This document shows positions 9,316-17,922 of a DNA stretch of 64,000 nt, piece after piece. How positions within the stretch are numbered: the stretch's first letter is position 1; the number at the start of each line of letters is the position of its first letter. A program made the position numbers and the translations under genes. Source of the stretch: Sphingomonas sp. Root710 (lineage in GTDB: Bacteria; Pseudomonadota; Alphaproteobacteria; Sphingomonadales; Sphingomonadaceae); assembly GCF_001429065.1 (NCBI RefSeq), contig NZ_LMIB01000012.1:628506-692505 (forward strand). The letters are read 5' to 3'. Under the pieces are notes generated by a model. The model was given only the letters and a program-made list of their open reading frames with translations. It did no database searches and was not told the origin of the DNA.

Positions 9316-9346
9316 TCCGGCGCGCTCGACTGGCGAGCGCGCCGGA
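9316..9346 (-). terminator. Strong hairpin terminator after the receptor gene
   Basis: A perfect 13-bp GC-rich stem with a 5-nt loop (arms 9316-9328 and 9334-9346) lies 6 nt past the receptor stop codon. On the minus strand it is followed, after about 9 nt, by TTTTT. It would separate or attenuate expression between the receptor and the downstream SDR genes. Confidence 0.75.
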
Positions 9347-9351
9347 TTTCT

Positions 9352-11628
9352 TCAGAATTTGTATCCGATGGTCAGGCCATAGGTGCGCGGATCTTCGAGG
9401 TAGCCGGTCAGGGGGAAGCCCACGACGCTGGAGCTGACGTTCAGGTTGGCAACTACGGTCTTGTCCGTCAGGTTCTTGACGAACAGCGAGCCGGTCCAAT
9501 GTTCGTCATTGGATAGCCAATTGAGGAACAGGTTCACCCGTGCATTCGGCCCCTGTCCGACATAATCGAGGTTGAACGGGGTGAAATATACCCTGTCCTT
9601 CCAGGCCACTTCACCACGTAGCGTGAACTCGCCCAGCCTCGAGGGCACCCGGTATTGCGCGCCGACGAACACGGCGAACTCCGGTGATTGCGAAAGCCGC
9701 TTGCCCTTCAGATTGAACGCCGGAATGCCGTTATCCAGCGTGGTCCCATCGCCGAACGGCCGCGCGGGGTCGGCGCTGATGTAGCTGTCGAACCGGGCGT
9801 GCAGCCAGGCCGCGTTTCCGTCGATCTGGAACTGCGGGCTGATCCGCGCCTCGAACTCAGCCTCGAGACCGTAGATCGTCGCGGTGGCTGCGTTCTCAAG
9901 TTGGAGCGTCGCGCTCGTGGTGCCGACGACCTTGCCAACCTGAAGGTCCTTGTAGTCGTAATAGAAGCCGGCAAGGTTCAGCCGAAGACGACGGTCGAAC
10001 AGCTGCGACTTGATCCCGGCCTCGAACGCGCTCACCTTCTCAGGATCGACCGGGGGCGTGCCGGCACCAAGACTGTAGGTCCCGGATTTGAACCCCTTGG
10101 ACCAGGACGCATATAGCAGGACATCGGGTGTCATCTGGTAGTCAACGGCGACACGCGGCGTGAAGGACTTGAACCGCTTGCTTCTATCGAGCGTCGCCTG
10201 TGGCGTTGCGAAGCTGCCTTCGTAGGGCGTGAATATGTCGAACGCCAAGTCGTCGTGGTCGGTCTTCTTCTCGGAACTGTACCGCGCACCGAGCGTGATC
10301 CGCAGATCGTCGACCACCTCGTACGTGGCTTGGCCGAAAGCCGCGAGAGCGTCGGTCTTGAGGCTGCCGCCGGCAAGGAAACCGGTCGTCAATATGTCAG
10401 GTCCGAAAAACAGGGTGCGCGCCGGATTCAGAGGGTCGGCCGTAATGCCCTTATTGTTTTCGTGGAAATAGAAGAGGCCGAGAAGCCAGGACAGCCTGTC
10501 CGCCTTTCCGGAAAGTTGAAGCTCTTCGCTGAACTGCTTCGAATCCTCGGTTCGAAATTGTTTGACGAGCGGAAGATTGGTGCCGTCGAGGTCGGTCAAA
10601 CCAAAGTTCGAGGTCGATCGATATGCCGTTAGGGAGCTGATCTCGATCCCGTCGCTCAAAGCATAAGTGATCTTGCCCTGCACGCCCCAGAATTTGAGGA
10701 CGTTCTGAGGGTCGTCCTCGGCACTTACGTCGCGAAGATCGGTGGGCAGGATACCGCCCTGCGCCTCGCCATAGCGTATGATCGGTACGCCCGGAGCCGA
10801 AAAACCGGCGCCGCCCGGCGAGTGGAACGCACCAGCCCGATCCCGCTCGCGGAAGTAGTCCGCTTTCAGATCGACGGTCAGGCGCTCGCTCGGCGTGAAT
10901 AGCACCGTGCCGCGGATCGCGCGGGAATTGAGATCATCGACGTCATTGCCGGTTATGACGTTCTTACCGAAGCCGTCGCGGTTCTGCGTCTGAAAGGCGA
11001 CACGCACCGCAAGGACGTCCCGAACGATCGCGCCACTCACGGCGCCTTCGACGGTTATCCGCGAATAGTTGCCGGCGGTCAGGTTGAAATATCCCGACAG
11101 GTCCTGGGTGGGCTTGCGCGTCGTGATATTGATCGAACCGCCCGTTGCGTTTCGGCCATAGAGCGTGCCCTGCGGCCCACGCAAAACCTCGACCTGCTGC
11201 ACGTCGTAAAAGCTGGCCAGCGCGGTAATGGGCCGCGACAGGAAGACGCCGTCGGAGTGGAACGCGATGCTGCCCTCTGCCGCTGCCGACTGGTTCTCCA
11301 AGCCGATGCCGCGCAGAGAAACTTTCGCTGCGCCGATGTTCACGCCAAGGTTCAGGTTAGGGATGCTCGAGACCATACCCTGCACGTCGCGAATCCCGCG
11401 GCGCTCCAGATCAGCTCCTGTTACGGCGGTGACCGCCAGGGGAATTTTCTGTAGCGATTCCGAGCGCTTCTGCGCCGTTACGACGATTTCGCCGACGGCC
11501 GTGCCGTCTGCGCCCTGTTCCATGGCCGCGGTGGCATCGTGGTTCGGTGCGGCGGTGCTCGCCTGCGCATGGGCAGGCGAGGACAGCGCGATGACTATGG
11601 CGGCGATGGATGCAGTTGATGCCTTCAT
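9352..11628 (-). CDS. TonB-dependent receptor (758 aa)
   Basis: An outer-membrane TonB-dependent receptor. The signal peptide ends near residue 21 (SPAHAQ). A Ton-box-like EIVVTAQKRSES precedes a plug with VEVLRGPQGTLYGRNATGG and a barrel ending in an aromatic residue (LTIGYKF). The start is placed at MKAST because GGGAGG sits 6 nt before it; the ATG 15 nt further up would overlap that site. It heads the unit that continues into the SDR, CocE and TIM-barrel genes. A PadR-type operator lies about 300 bp upstream (11932-11947). Its substrate is probably the one degraded by the flanking enzymes (inference). Confidence 0.95.
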   Translation of the reverse strand: MKASTASIAAIVIALSSPAHAQASTAAPNHDATAAMEQGADGTAVGEIVVTAQKRSESLQKIPLAVTAVTGADLERRGIRDVQGMVSSIPNLNLGVNIGAAKVSLRGIGLENQSAAAEGSIAFHSDGVFLSRPITALASFYDVQQVEVLRGPQGTLYGRNATGGSINITTRKPTQDLSGYFNLTAGNYSRITVEGAVSGAIVRDVLAVRVAFQTQNRDGFGKNVITGNDVDDLNSRAIRGTVLFTPSERLTVDLKADYFRERDRAGAFHSPGGAGFSAPGVPIIRYGEAQGGILPTDLRDVSAEDDPQNVLKFWGVQGKITYALSDGIEISSLTAYRSTSNFGLTDLDGTNLPLVKQFRTEDSKQFSEELQLSGKADRLSWLLGLFYFHENNKGITADPLNPARTLFFGPDILTTGFLAGGSLKTDALAAFGQATYEVVDDLRITLGARYSSEKKTDHDDLAFDIFTPYEGSFATPQATLDRSKRFKSFTPRVAVDYQMTPDVLLYASWSKGFKSGTYSLGAGTPPVDPEKVSAFEAGIKSQLFDRRLRLNLAGFYYDYKDLQVGKVVGTTSATLQLENAATATIYGLEAEFEARISPQFQIDGNAAWLHARFDSYISADPARPFGDGTTLDNGIPAFNLKGKRLSQSPEFAVFVGAQYRVPSRLGEFTLRGEVAWKDRVYFTPFNLDYVGQGPNARVNLFLNWLSNDEHWTGSLFVKNLTDKTVVANLNVSSSVVGFPLTGYLEDPRTYGLTIGYKF

Positions 11629-11928
11629 TCGATCCTCCCTCATTTTGTGTCGAGCAAGAGACCGAGGGTAGAGCGTGCGGCAGGACCTCCGCTGGCGCGG
11701 ATCGACATGTCATGCTGCTTTGTTCAGGCGCTTCCTGCAGCGCCGCGCTCACCGACCTCGTCCTCTGCCTATGCGATGCGGAACATCGTCAGACCTCCGG
11801 CAGCGCGGCAGCGTTGCCGAGTGCGTCCTGAAATCCCGCTCGCACCCCATCCGCGTTCGCTTCAGCCTGCGACTCCGCGTCGGAGTAACCGGAGGACTAC
11901 GCCTATCAACTTATGGTGTCAACACATT
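11629..11928. other. Leader region between receptor and padR-like gene
   Basis: About 300 bases without a convincing gene. The small frames here lack family features. The interval runs from the receptor start to the PadR-type operator at the end of the regulator gene, so it probably holds the receptor promoter and a long 5' leader. No other repeat or hairpin stood out. Confidence 0.55.
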
Positions 11929-11931
11929 CAT

Positions 11932-11947
11932 ATGTATTTTTAGACAT
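11932..11947. promoter_or_regulatory. PadR-type operator, site 1 (ATGT-N8-ACAT)
   Basis: The core ATGT-N8-ACAT is extended symmetrically to CATATGT-N8-ACATATG (11929-11950). This matches the inverted repeat reported for PadR repressors of phenolic acid decarboxylase. It overlaps the stop codon of the PadR-family gene (TAA inside the repeat) and lies upstream of the receptor operon. It would let the regulator control the unit 11628 to 4732. Confidence 0.7.
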
Positions 11948-12542
11948 ATGATCCGTCTGCTGGACGCGTACGCTCGACACCGCGCATGGCTCGTTCCAGT
12001 CCTTCGTTGCACCAAGCGATTCTGGCGTCCCGAATTGCCAGCGCGCCTTCGTATAGCGAGCGGATACCGACCAGTCGCTCTTCGCTGGGCTGATGGTCCC
12101 AGGGAGCGTTCCACACCCCAAGCCAGCGCTCCTCGAGTTGCCGCCGTTCCTCAATGCACTGCTCGCGGTACATCGCCAGCGCCTGCTCGACCCGTTCCCG
12201 TCCGATCAGATCCAGATTATAGGCGATCAGCCTGACCTCATCGTCCGATAGCATATCGCGCGGCTGCACCAGCCAATCGGTCAGCCGCTCGATACCCGCT
12301 TGCGAGATCACGTAGTTCTTCTTGTTCGGACGGCCATTCTGCACGATCCAACTGCCGACGATGTCACCCTGCTCCTCGAGCAGAGACAGCGCCGGATAGA
12401 TCTGGCTGTGCTTGACGGCCCACATCAACGAAACCGGCTCGGCGAGGATTACGCTGATCTGGTACCCGGAAAGCGAGTTTCCATCGGCAAGCACCGATAG
12501 CAGCAGCATTTCCAACGCGCCCGAAGTCCGCCGCCCAGCCAT
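11940..12542 (-). CDS. PadR-family transcriptional regulator (200 aa)
   Basis: A PadR-type regulator: an N-terminal winged helix (about residues 8-90, MLLLSVLADGNSLSGYQI and a wing around NGRPNKKNYVIS) followed by a C-terminal helical dimerisation region (about 95-185). PadR proteins usually repress detoxification or catabolic genes and are released by a small, often aromatic, ligand. Three ATGT-N8-ACAT sites lie in this cluster: upstream of this gene (12593-12608), overlapping its end (11932-11947) and before the first EthD gene (17441-17456). This suggests autoregulation and control of both flanking operons. Ligand unknown. Confidence 0.93.
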   Translation of the reverse strand: MAGRRTSGALEMLLLSVLADGNSLSGYQISVILAEPVSLMWAVKHSQIYPALSLLEEQGDIVGSWIVQNGRPNKKNYVISQAGIERLTDWLVQPRDMLSDDEVRLIAYNLDLIGRERVEQALAMYREQCIEERRQLEERWLGVWNAPWDHQPSEERLVGIRSLYEGALAIRDARIAWCNEGLERAMRGVERTRPADGSYV

Positions 12543-12592
12543 GAATTACCCCGTCTCTGTTGTGACCGCCGCCATAACTTTGCTTAAGGAAT

Positions 12593-12608
12593 ATGTCCAA
12601 CTCGACAT
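12593..12608. promoter_or_regulatory. PadR-type operator, site 2 (autoregulatory position)
   Basis: A perfect ATGT-N8-ACAT lies about 50 bp upstream of the PadR-family start codon at 12542, in the gap before the cyclase gene. This is the place expected for autoregulation. The N8 spacer matches sites 1 and 3 in length but not in sequence. Confidence 0.65.
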
Positions 12609-12679
12609 GGCTAAATTTATAGCGGTGATGCCGTAGCGGTCAGTCTGCAGCACCCAGCCGACCGTTAGCCGGCCGGTGG

Positions 12680-13477
12680 TCAGCGCGCTGAATCCGCCGC
12701 CGGGAGTATAGCGACCGCTCGCACCCACCCGGCCGATGCGCGCTCGATCTTCACCGGGAAGCAGGCCACCGTGAACCCACGAGGGGGCAAGGACTCGAGG
12801 TTGTGGAGCTTCTCCATCTGGAAATAGGGACGAACCCTTCCCGCCTTGTGGCCTTCCCAGATGAGGGAGACGTCCGCCGTCCGGGCATAGCGTTCCGCGG
12901 TGAAGCTGAACGGCGCATCCCATGACCATGCGTCCGTCCCGACAACCTTTACGCCGCGCTCGGTCAGATACAGCGTCGCCTCGCGACCCATGCCGCAACC
13001 GCTGTTGACATAGTTGTCGCCCCCATAGGCCGCGCCGGCCGACGTGTTGACCAGAATGATGTCGAATGGCTGCAAATCATGGCCGACGCGTTCCAACTCG
13101 TTAGCCACGTCTTCGGCTGAGGCCACGTAGCCGTCGGCGAAATGCCGGAAGTCGAGCTTCACACCCGGGCGCAGGAAGAGGTCCAGCGGCGCTTCGTCGA
13201 TGGTAGGAGCGGCAGAGCGTCCCTCGTCGGTCGTCGAGTGATAGTGCCAGGGCGCATCCATATGGCTCCCGCTATGCGTGCTCAGCGTCAGGCGTTCGGT
13301 GGCCCACCCTTCGCGATCGGGCAGGTCGTCAATCTTGAGGCCGGGAAAGAAGGGAAGCATCTGCTCGGCCCCCTCGGCGTGAGCGGAATATTCGATCGTC
13401 GGTTTGATGATCGGTGGATCCGTCACCACAGTGTTGCTGATCGGCATCGAGATATCGATGAATTGCGCCCTGATCAT
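12680..13477 (-). CDS. Cyclase-family (kynurenine formamidase-like) metal hydrolase (265 aa)
   Basis: A member of the cyclase family PF04199, which includes bacterial kynurenine formamidase and isatin hydrolase. These metal-dependent enzymes hydrolyse amide or lactam/lactone bonds. The signature HSGSHMDAPWHYH spans residues 68-80, giving likely ligands His68, His72, Asp74 and His78. No signal peptide. It is the last enzyme gene of the unit that starts at the EthD genes, followed by the regulator. It could open a ring or hydrolyse an intermediate. The actual reaction cannot be assigned. Confidence 0.88.
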   Translation of the reverse strand: MIRAQFIDISMPISNTVVTDPPIIKPTIEYSAHAEGAEQMLPFFPGLKIDDLPDREGWATERLTLSTHSGSHMDAPWHYHSTTDEGRSAAPTIDEAPLDLFLRPGVKLDFRHFADGYVASAEDVANELERVGHDLQPFDIILVNTSAGAAYGGDNYVNSGCGMGREATLYLTERGVKVVGTDAWSWDAPFSFTAERYARTADVSLIWEGHKAGRVRPYFQMEKLHNLESLPPRGFTVACFPVKIERASAGWVRAVAILPAADSAR

Positions 13478-13555
13478 AGCAACTGCACCTTCCTATCGCG
13501 GCCGTAAGCATTGGCCTTTTAACGGGTCACGAATTTCTGCCCGATAGCGGTCTCT

Positions 13556-13675
13556 AGAATGTCACGGCCGCTTCCAGCATCCGGGATGAGCAACCAGGAC
13601 GCCTTCGACCTCCACGGTGCTGATGTTTTTGCCGCTCGAGATGAAGATGTCCTTGGATCGGCCGCGGATTTTGAC
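13556..13675 (-). pseudogene. Remnant of an acyl-CoA ligase (AMP-binding) C-terminal domain
   Basis: In the 226-base gap between the hydrolase and cyclase genes, one minus-strand frame encodes RGRSKDIFISSGKNIS followed by TVEVEGVLVAHPG. This matches the A8 hinge region of fatty-acyl/aryl-CoA synthetases (RSKDxIISGGENxSSxEVExVLxxHPAVLEAAV). The homology then continues in another frame (MLEAAVTF), so there is a frameshift, and an in-frame TGA precedes the match. Everything upstream of this domain is missing. A CoA-ligase step once encoded here has been lost or moved elsewhere. Confidence 0.7.
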
Positions 13676-13703
13676 TCAGCCGCTTCTGGAATCATACTCG
13701 GAC

Positions 13704-14660
13704 TCAAAGAACGAGGCGTTCCGGGATGTGAGGCGCGTTGATGGTTGTGGTTTGCCGACCGATCCCTTCGATTTCCAGAGTCACCACATCGCCGTGCCGC
13801 AGCATGCGTCCCAGTTCCAGGCCGCACCCGTTTCCAACGGTTCCGGATCCCAGGACTTCCCCTGGATAGAGCGTTTCGCTTCGGCTGACATATGCGATAA
13901 GTTCGGCGAATGACCAATGCATCGTCGCGCTGCTGCCTTCGCTCCACAGCTCGTCGTTGACCCAGGCGCGCATCGTCAAGGCATCAGGATCGAGTTCGTC
14001 AGCGGTGACGATGACCGGTCCTAGGACATTGGCCCCGTCGAAATCCTTACCCTTAGCCGGCCCCAGCGGGCCCTGCATTTCCTTAAATTGGGCGTCGCGC
14101 GCCGTAAGGTCATTCAGGATCGTGTAGCCGAAGATGTGAGAGTGCGCGTTCTCGACCGAGATGTCGCGGCCGCCGCGACCGATCACGCACGCGAGTTCCA
14201 GTTCGTAGTCGGCCACGAAAGAGTAGCTAGGCCAGTCTACCGTGTTGCCCGGCCCGGATACCGCGAAGCGATTGCATTTGTAGTAGATCGGCTGCTGGTA
14301 CCAGACGGGAGGGACGGGCGGGGCGGACGTGGGCGCCGGAGGCCCTTCGCCCAGCCGATCGCGCAGCTTGGCGCCGTTCCATACAGCCCCTTGCATGTGC
14401 ACCTCGAAGACAAGGAAGTCGCGCATCTGGGCTGGCACCGGCAGCGGCGCGAGCCAACGCACTTCGTGCGGATCAAGGCCGGCTTGACAGGTCGACACCA
14501 CGTCGCGCGCCTTGGCCAAGCTTTCCGGTCCCGATTCGATGAGCGCTTGCATAGAAGCGAATGCCGGATCTCTCTTTGCGCTGAGGTCGACGATGCGTCC
14601 GTCAATCCCCAGCGCGCCCAGCCTGGGCCCCGAACCATGTTCAAACGTCAGAAGCTTCAT
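13704..14660 (-). CDS. Fumarylacetoacetate hydrolase-family protein (318 aa)
   Basis: A member of the FAH superfamily, metal-dependent enzymes that hydrolyse C-C bonds of beta-diketones, hydrate, or decarboxylate ring-cleavage products. The metal-binding segment YELELACVIGRGGRD (Glu153, Glu155) and the following GYTILNDLTARDAQ are clear. The C-terminal core contains the usual PGEVLGSGTVGNGCG loop. The start is placed at MKLLTFEHG (AGGAT upstream); a frame to 14693 adds 11 residues without a better site. It is in line with NmrA-like and EthD genes upstream and an acyl-CoA ligase remnant downstream. It probably cleaves an intermediate of the pathway. Confidence 0.9.
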   Translation of the reverse strand: MKLLTFEHGSGPRLGALGIDGRIVDLSAKRDPAFASMQALIESGPESLAKARDVVSTCQAGLDPHEVRWLAPLPVPAQMRDFLVFEVHMQGAVWNGAKLRDRLGEGPPAPTSAPPVPPVWYQQPIYYKCNRFAVSGPGNTVDWPSYSFVADYELELACVIGRGGRDISVENAHSHIFGYTILNDLTARDAQFKEMQGPLGPAKGKDFDGANVLGPVIVTADELDPDALTMRAWVNDELWSEGSSATMHWSFAELIAYVSRSETLYPGEVLGSGTVGNGCGLELGRMLRHGDVVTLEIEGIGRQTTTINAPHIPERLVL

Positions 14661-14757
14661 GCTTATATCCTGATTGGCAGTAAGGGTGGGCAAGCGATAG
14701 CGTCTGCGGTGCAGGGCGACGCGGCTGGCCGATTAACCGGCGGTGCGGCAACGGTTT

Positions 14758-15660
14758 CTACTGTCCCCACGAGATTGCGGCCGGCAGCGGCGTTTCTGCC
14801 CATATGCGCGCCGCCTCCTCGGCGAAGGCGCGGTATGTGCGCGGCTCGTGGCCGATCAGCGCGCTGACCCGATCTATGTCTTCCCGCGTCGCTATGGCGC
14901 CTTCGCGCTGCCACACTTCATACATCTTGCACAGGTCGTAGGCCCAGTGTTCCGGAAGTCCGGTGGACTGGAGATAGTCCTGCACGCGGCGCATGTCCGC
15001 ATGTCCGCTATATTGCACAGACTTCCCCAAAACCTCGGACCACAGCGCCGCCGAAGCAGCGCCATTGAATACTTCCGGCCCGCTAACGACATAGCGCTGC
15101 CCCGTACTGCCGTTCTCGAAGCTTGCGATCGCAGCATCGGCGATGTCCCGGCAATCGACCCGCGACAGACCGACATCACCAACCGGCGAGCCATAGACCC
15201 CGCGTCGCTCGATGTTCTCCCGCTGTCGTTCATCGTTCTGGAAGAAATAGTTCGGGCGCAGGATGGTATAGGCAAGGCCTGTCCTGGCGAGCGCGACCTC
15301 TGCCGGCCACATGCCACCGCAGTGGCCGACGCCAACGAGGTTGTCGTCCACATTGATTGCGGTCATCATGACGAGATTGCGCGGCCGTGTTTCCGAGGCG
15401 ACGGAGACCGCATTCAGCCCCTTGAACGACAGCGTGTCCTGCGGCGGGAACATCAGGAACACGCCGTCCGCGGCACGCATTTCGTTCTGCAGGACCGATA
15501 TGCAGTCGAGATCCCCGATCACCGCAGTCTGCCCCTTTGGCATCGCGCCCGCGGCCGCTTCGTTTCGTGTTAGAACGCGGACGTCCGCCCCCTTGGCCGC
15601 CAACCCTTCGGCGACGAGCGATCCGACATGTCCGCGGCCGCCAACGACAAAGATCCGCAT
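14758..15660 (-). CDS. NmrA-like NAD(P)-binding protein (300 aa)
   Basis: An atypical SDR of the NmrA / NAD(P)H-binding type, with the Rossmann motif VVGGRGHVGSLVAEGL at the N-terminus. Members are reductases, epimerases or redox sensors. The usual catalytic Tyr-x-x-x-Lys is not obvious, so an enzymatic role is uncertain. The start at MRIFVVGG has AGAGGAG upstream; the longer frame to 15789 reads into the preceding EthD gene. It is flanked by EthD and FAH genes, all minus strand with gaps of about 70-100 bp. Confidence 0.88.
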   Translation of the reverse strand: MRIFVVGGRGHVGSLVAEGLAAKGADVRVLTRNEAAAGAMPKGQTAVIGDLDCISVLQNEMRAADGVFLMFPPQDTLSFKGLNAVSVASETRPRNLVMMTAINVDDNLVGVGHCGGMWPAEVALARTGLAYTILRPNYFFQNDERQRENIERRGVYGSPVGDVGLSRVDCRDIADAAIASFENGSTGQRYVVSGPEVFNGAASAALWSEVLGKSVQYSGHADMRRVQDYLQSTGLPEHWAYDLCKMYEVWQREGAIATREDIDRVSALIGHEPRTYRAFAEEAARIWAETPLPAAISWGQ

Positions 15661-15733
15661 ATCCACTCCTCTGCATAGCGGGTCCTGGCGGCCCGCTCCG
15701 GGCGAACCAGGCGACCCATCAAGCTGTCTCGGC

Positions 15734-16489
15734 TCAGCTATGGTCAAAAATGAGCTGCTCCCGGGCGAGCAGGAAGAAACTCCCGGCATGGTCGATCAAG
15801 CCTGCAGTTGCCGCCGTGAATTCGTCGACATAGGCGCGAAAGTGGCCTGGGCCGGTCTCTTCGCGGTCGTACCAGATCGTCGAATAGCCGTGGCACAGTT
15901 GCGGTGCAGCCATCGCGCTGTCGATCGTGGTACTTTCGGTCGACTTGGTTTCCGGCGGAGCAGCCGGTTCCTGCGGCACCGGTTCGGACCACAGCACCCG
16001 TCGGACCTCGCCGGCGGTTCCGCTGCGCCGTAGCGCCTCGTCGTGCGCCGCTTGCCAGACCTGCCGAAAGTTCTGCGCGTCGACTTCGTCCTGCTTGCGC
16101 AGGAACTGGAAGATTTTCAGCCTGCCACCGCCGGCATTCTGGACCGGGATTTCGATCTCGTTGGCGATCATCACCACGGCCGTCGTTGCGTCCGCGTAGT
16201 TCGCCCCGTCATTCAGTGACCGCCGTGTCTCGGGGTCGGTGCGCAGCGAGACGAGCCCAGCCATGTCGTCGAAATAGAGTTCGGTGACGTTGTCGCGGCC
16301 GACCGTGACATCGCAATTGGTGTCGCCGACCCGGCCGAAGGCCCCATCGAAGATATCGTGCTGAAGATACCGTCTGATCGCGACGGGATTGGCGCGGACC
16401 ATGACCCCATGCTTATCCACGTTGTAGGTCAGGAATTCGGCGTGGGTCATGCCCGGCCGCCTTCGGGACAGGATCATCATCTTGATCAT
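15734..16489 (-). CDS. EthD-domain protein (251 aa)
   Basis: A protein with an N-terminal EthD / dimeric alpha-beta-barrel domain (MIKMMILSRRRPGMTHAEFLTYNVDKHG) and probably a second copy of the fold (LKIFQFLRKQDEVDAQNFRQVW). EthD-fold proteins include small cofactor-independent oxygenases, cyclases and accessory proteins of catabolic clusters. No catalytic residue can be assigned. The start is the ATG with AAGGAAC upstream. It is 40 nt downstream of another EthD gene, suggesting that the two proteins act together. Confidence 0.82.
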   Translation of the reverse strand: MIKMMILSRRRPGMTHAEFLTYNVDKHGVMVRANPVAIRRYLQHDIFDGAFGRVGDTNCDVTVGRDNVTELYFDDMAGLVSLRTDPETRRSLNDGANYADATTAVVMIANEIEIPVQNAGGGRLKIFQFLRKQDEVDAQNFRQVWQAAHDEALRRSGTAGEVRRVLWSEPVPQEPAAPPETKSTESTTIDSAMAAPQLCHGYSTIWYDREETGPGHFRAYVDEFTAATAGLIDHAGSFFLLAREQLIFDHS

Positions 16490-16529
16490 AGACAGTTCCT
16501 TGGACTGATCGGAGCGGGCCTCGGCTGCG

Positions 16530-17267
16530 TCATTCACCGGCCCGGGCCGGCGCAGGTTCGTCCACCACCACTGTCGGGGTCACCAGCAAGGATGCGGCGA
16601 AAGCTTCCGTGTCGTAAGCCTCGTTGGTCCCCTGAATGAGGCGCTCCGCCAGCTCCGGCATTTCCCAGGAGCGGCCCCGATCGAGGAACAGCGTGATGCC
16701 TGCTACGGCGCGCGGACCAGGTCTGCCGAAGATGTTCCGGATGAAGTCGCCCGGCTCCTCGAACTCGGTCACCAACCGGCAGATTTCGACGCCGGCGGGC
16801 CGGAGCGCATCCGAACTGAGCACCTCGCCGAGTTGCTTGCGGTAACCCGCCGCGTGACGGCTGGTGTCGTCCGGGACAAGAACGAACCAGATAACCTTTG
16901 TGAGATCTGTCTCGGGCGTGTTTGACGACAGGAGCGTTTCCTCGTCGCCCGCGACGCTCACCGCCTGTGTGAGGTCCGCATAGACCAGCGTATCGGGCCA
17001 AGCCACCTTCGCCATATGCGGTGCCTTGAAGCTCCGTTCGAACGAGCCTCGGTCCTCCGTCAGGAACTCGGTCAGCCCGTCCGGCTGCGTCAGCGGCGAG
17101 TGCGCGTCCTTGTGGTAGAATACGGCATCTTCGACGACATTCTGGTCGTATCGATAGATTTCGGCGGGATCTTGGGCGACGATCGGCCCGTGAACATCGT
17201 TGTAGTAAGCCCGCATGGCCGCCTTGCTCAGGCCAGTTCGACGCCAGGTCGCTCCCATGAATTTCAT
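16530..17267 (-). CDS. EthD-domain protein (245 aa)
   Basis: A second EthD-type protein: MKFMGATWRRTGLSKAAMRAYYNDVHGPIVAQ is the typical beta-strand / HGP motif of the fold, and a second module follows (LTKVIWFVLVPDDTSRHAAGYRKQ). It is the first gene of the unit running to the cyclase. The start with GGAGG 6 nt upstream is favoured; a frame to 17420 would place coding sequence almost to the operator at 17441. Whether it is an enzyme or an accessory protein is open. Confidence 0.82.
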   Translation of the reverse strand: MKFMGATWRRTGLSKAAMRAYYNDVHGPIVAQDPAEIYRYDQNVVEDAVFYHKDAHSPLTQPDGLTEFLTEDRGSFERSFKAPHMAKVAWPDTLVYADLTQAVSVAGDEETLLSSNTPETDLTKVIWFVLVPDDTSRHAAGYRKQLGEVLSSDALRPAGVEICRLVTEFEEPGDFIRNIFGRPGPRAVAGITLFLDRGRSWEMPELAERLIQGTNEAYDTEAFAASLLVTPTVVVDEPAPARAGE

Positions 17268-17922
17268 CGCTTGCCTCCAAGCATACCTCTCGCAGCGGAT
17301 GGGCTCAAATGAACGCAGGTGGCGCGGCTGCAGCCGTCCGATCTGGTCGCTTTGCACCATTCCGTCTGCCCTCTGACCGGCCGTTACTTTTCCGTACGAT
17401 TCCGCCGTCAGTAGGCGCACTAAAGCCTAACCGATATGATATGTCAATTAAAACATATATAGAAAATTACATAAAGTTCCGAGATGCTGCGCCGGTGACC
17501 GAATCACACGTGTAGGAGAGTGTCGGAGGGGGTCTTTAATATTTAGCGGCTGCCAAATCCGTATCATCACAAGTAGGCGGTCTGGATACCTGGCGCGCTG
17601 GAGAGCGGCGAGTGCCATCGCAGCTCGTCGGCGCGGACTGAACGACTGCCTCTCGGTCGGTGCCCTAAGTGGAATTGCATTGCCGTCGCTCTCAAGCCCG
17701 CAGCTGACCGGCTCGGTCGAGCGGACGCACTTTGTCAGACGATTGATCGAAGGAATCGTCAGCGCCGGCGCCGATCTGTGGAGCAAAAGTCTTTCGGCAG
17801 CTACGCGCCCTAATATCGGTCGTTCGACGCATCCCCGCTTGAGCCCAGAAGCTGCCGTCTGATCACGCATCACTTCGACGATCCTCACTTGCCCGCGGAC
17901 CCGAATTTTAGGATGGATAGCC
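17268..17922. other. Gap holding the promoter of the EthD-cyclase operon
   Basis: 655 bases between divergent genes. It holds the PadR-type operator at 17441-17456 in an A/T-rich stretch, about 175 bp before the EthD start. The remaining part (17460-17900) has a minus-strand frame of 165 codons that overlaps the operator and resembles nothing, so I do not call it. The promoter of the membrane-protein gene at 17923 should also lie here. Confidence 0.55.
17441..17456. promoter_or_regulatory. PadR-type operator, site 3
   Basis: ATGT-N8-ACAT extended to ATATGT-N8-ACATAT (17439-17458), in an A/T-rich promoter-like region upstream of the first EthD gene. With sites at 11932 and 12593, it brackets the whole PadR cluster. 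It would place the EthD, NmrA, FAH and cyclase genes under the same regulator. Confidence 0.7.

Noticed and set aside
13519-13947. Minus-strand frame of 142 codons covering the gap after the FAH gene
   Set aside because: Most of it is a shadow of the FAH gene. The true signal in the gap is the acyl-CoA ligase fragment in another frame.
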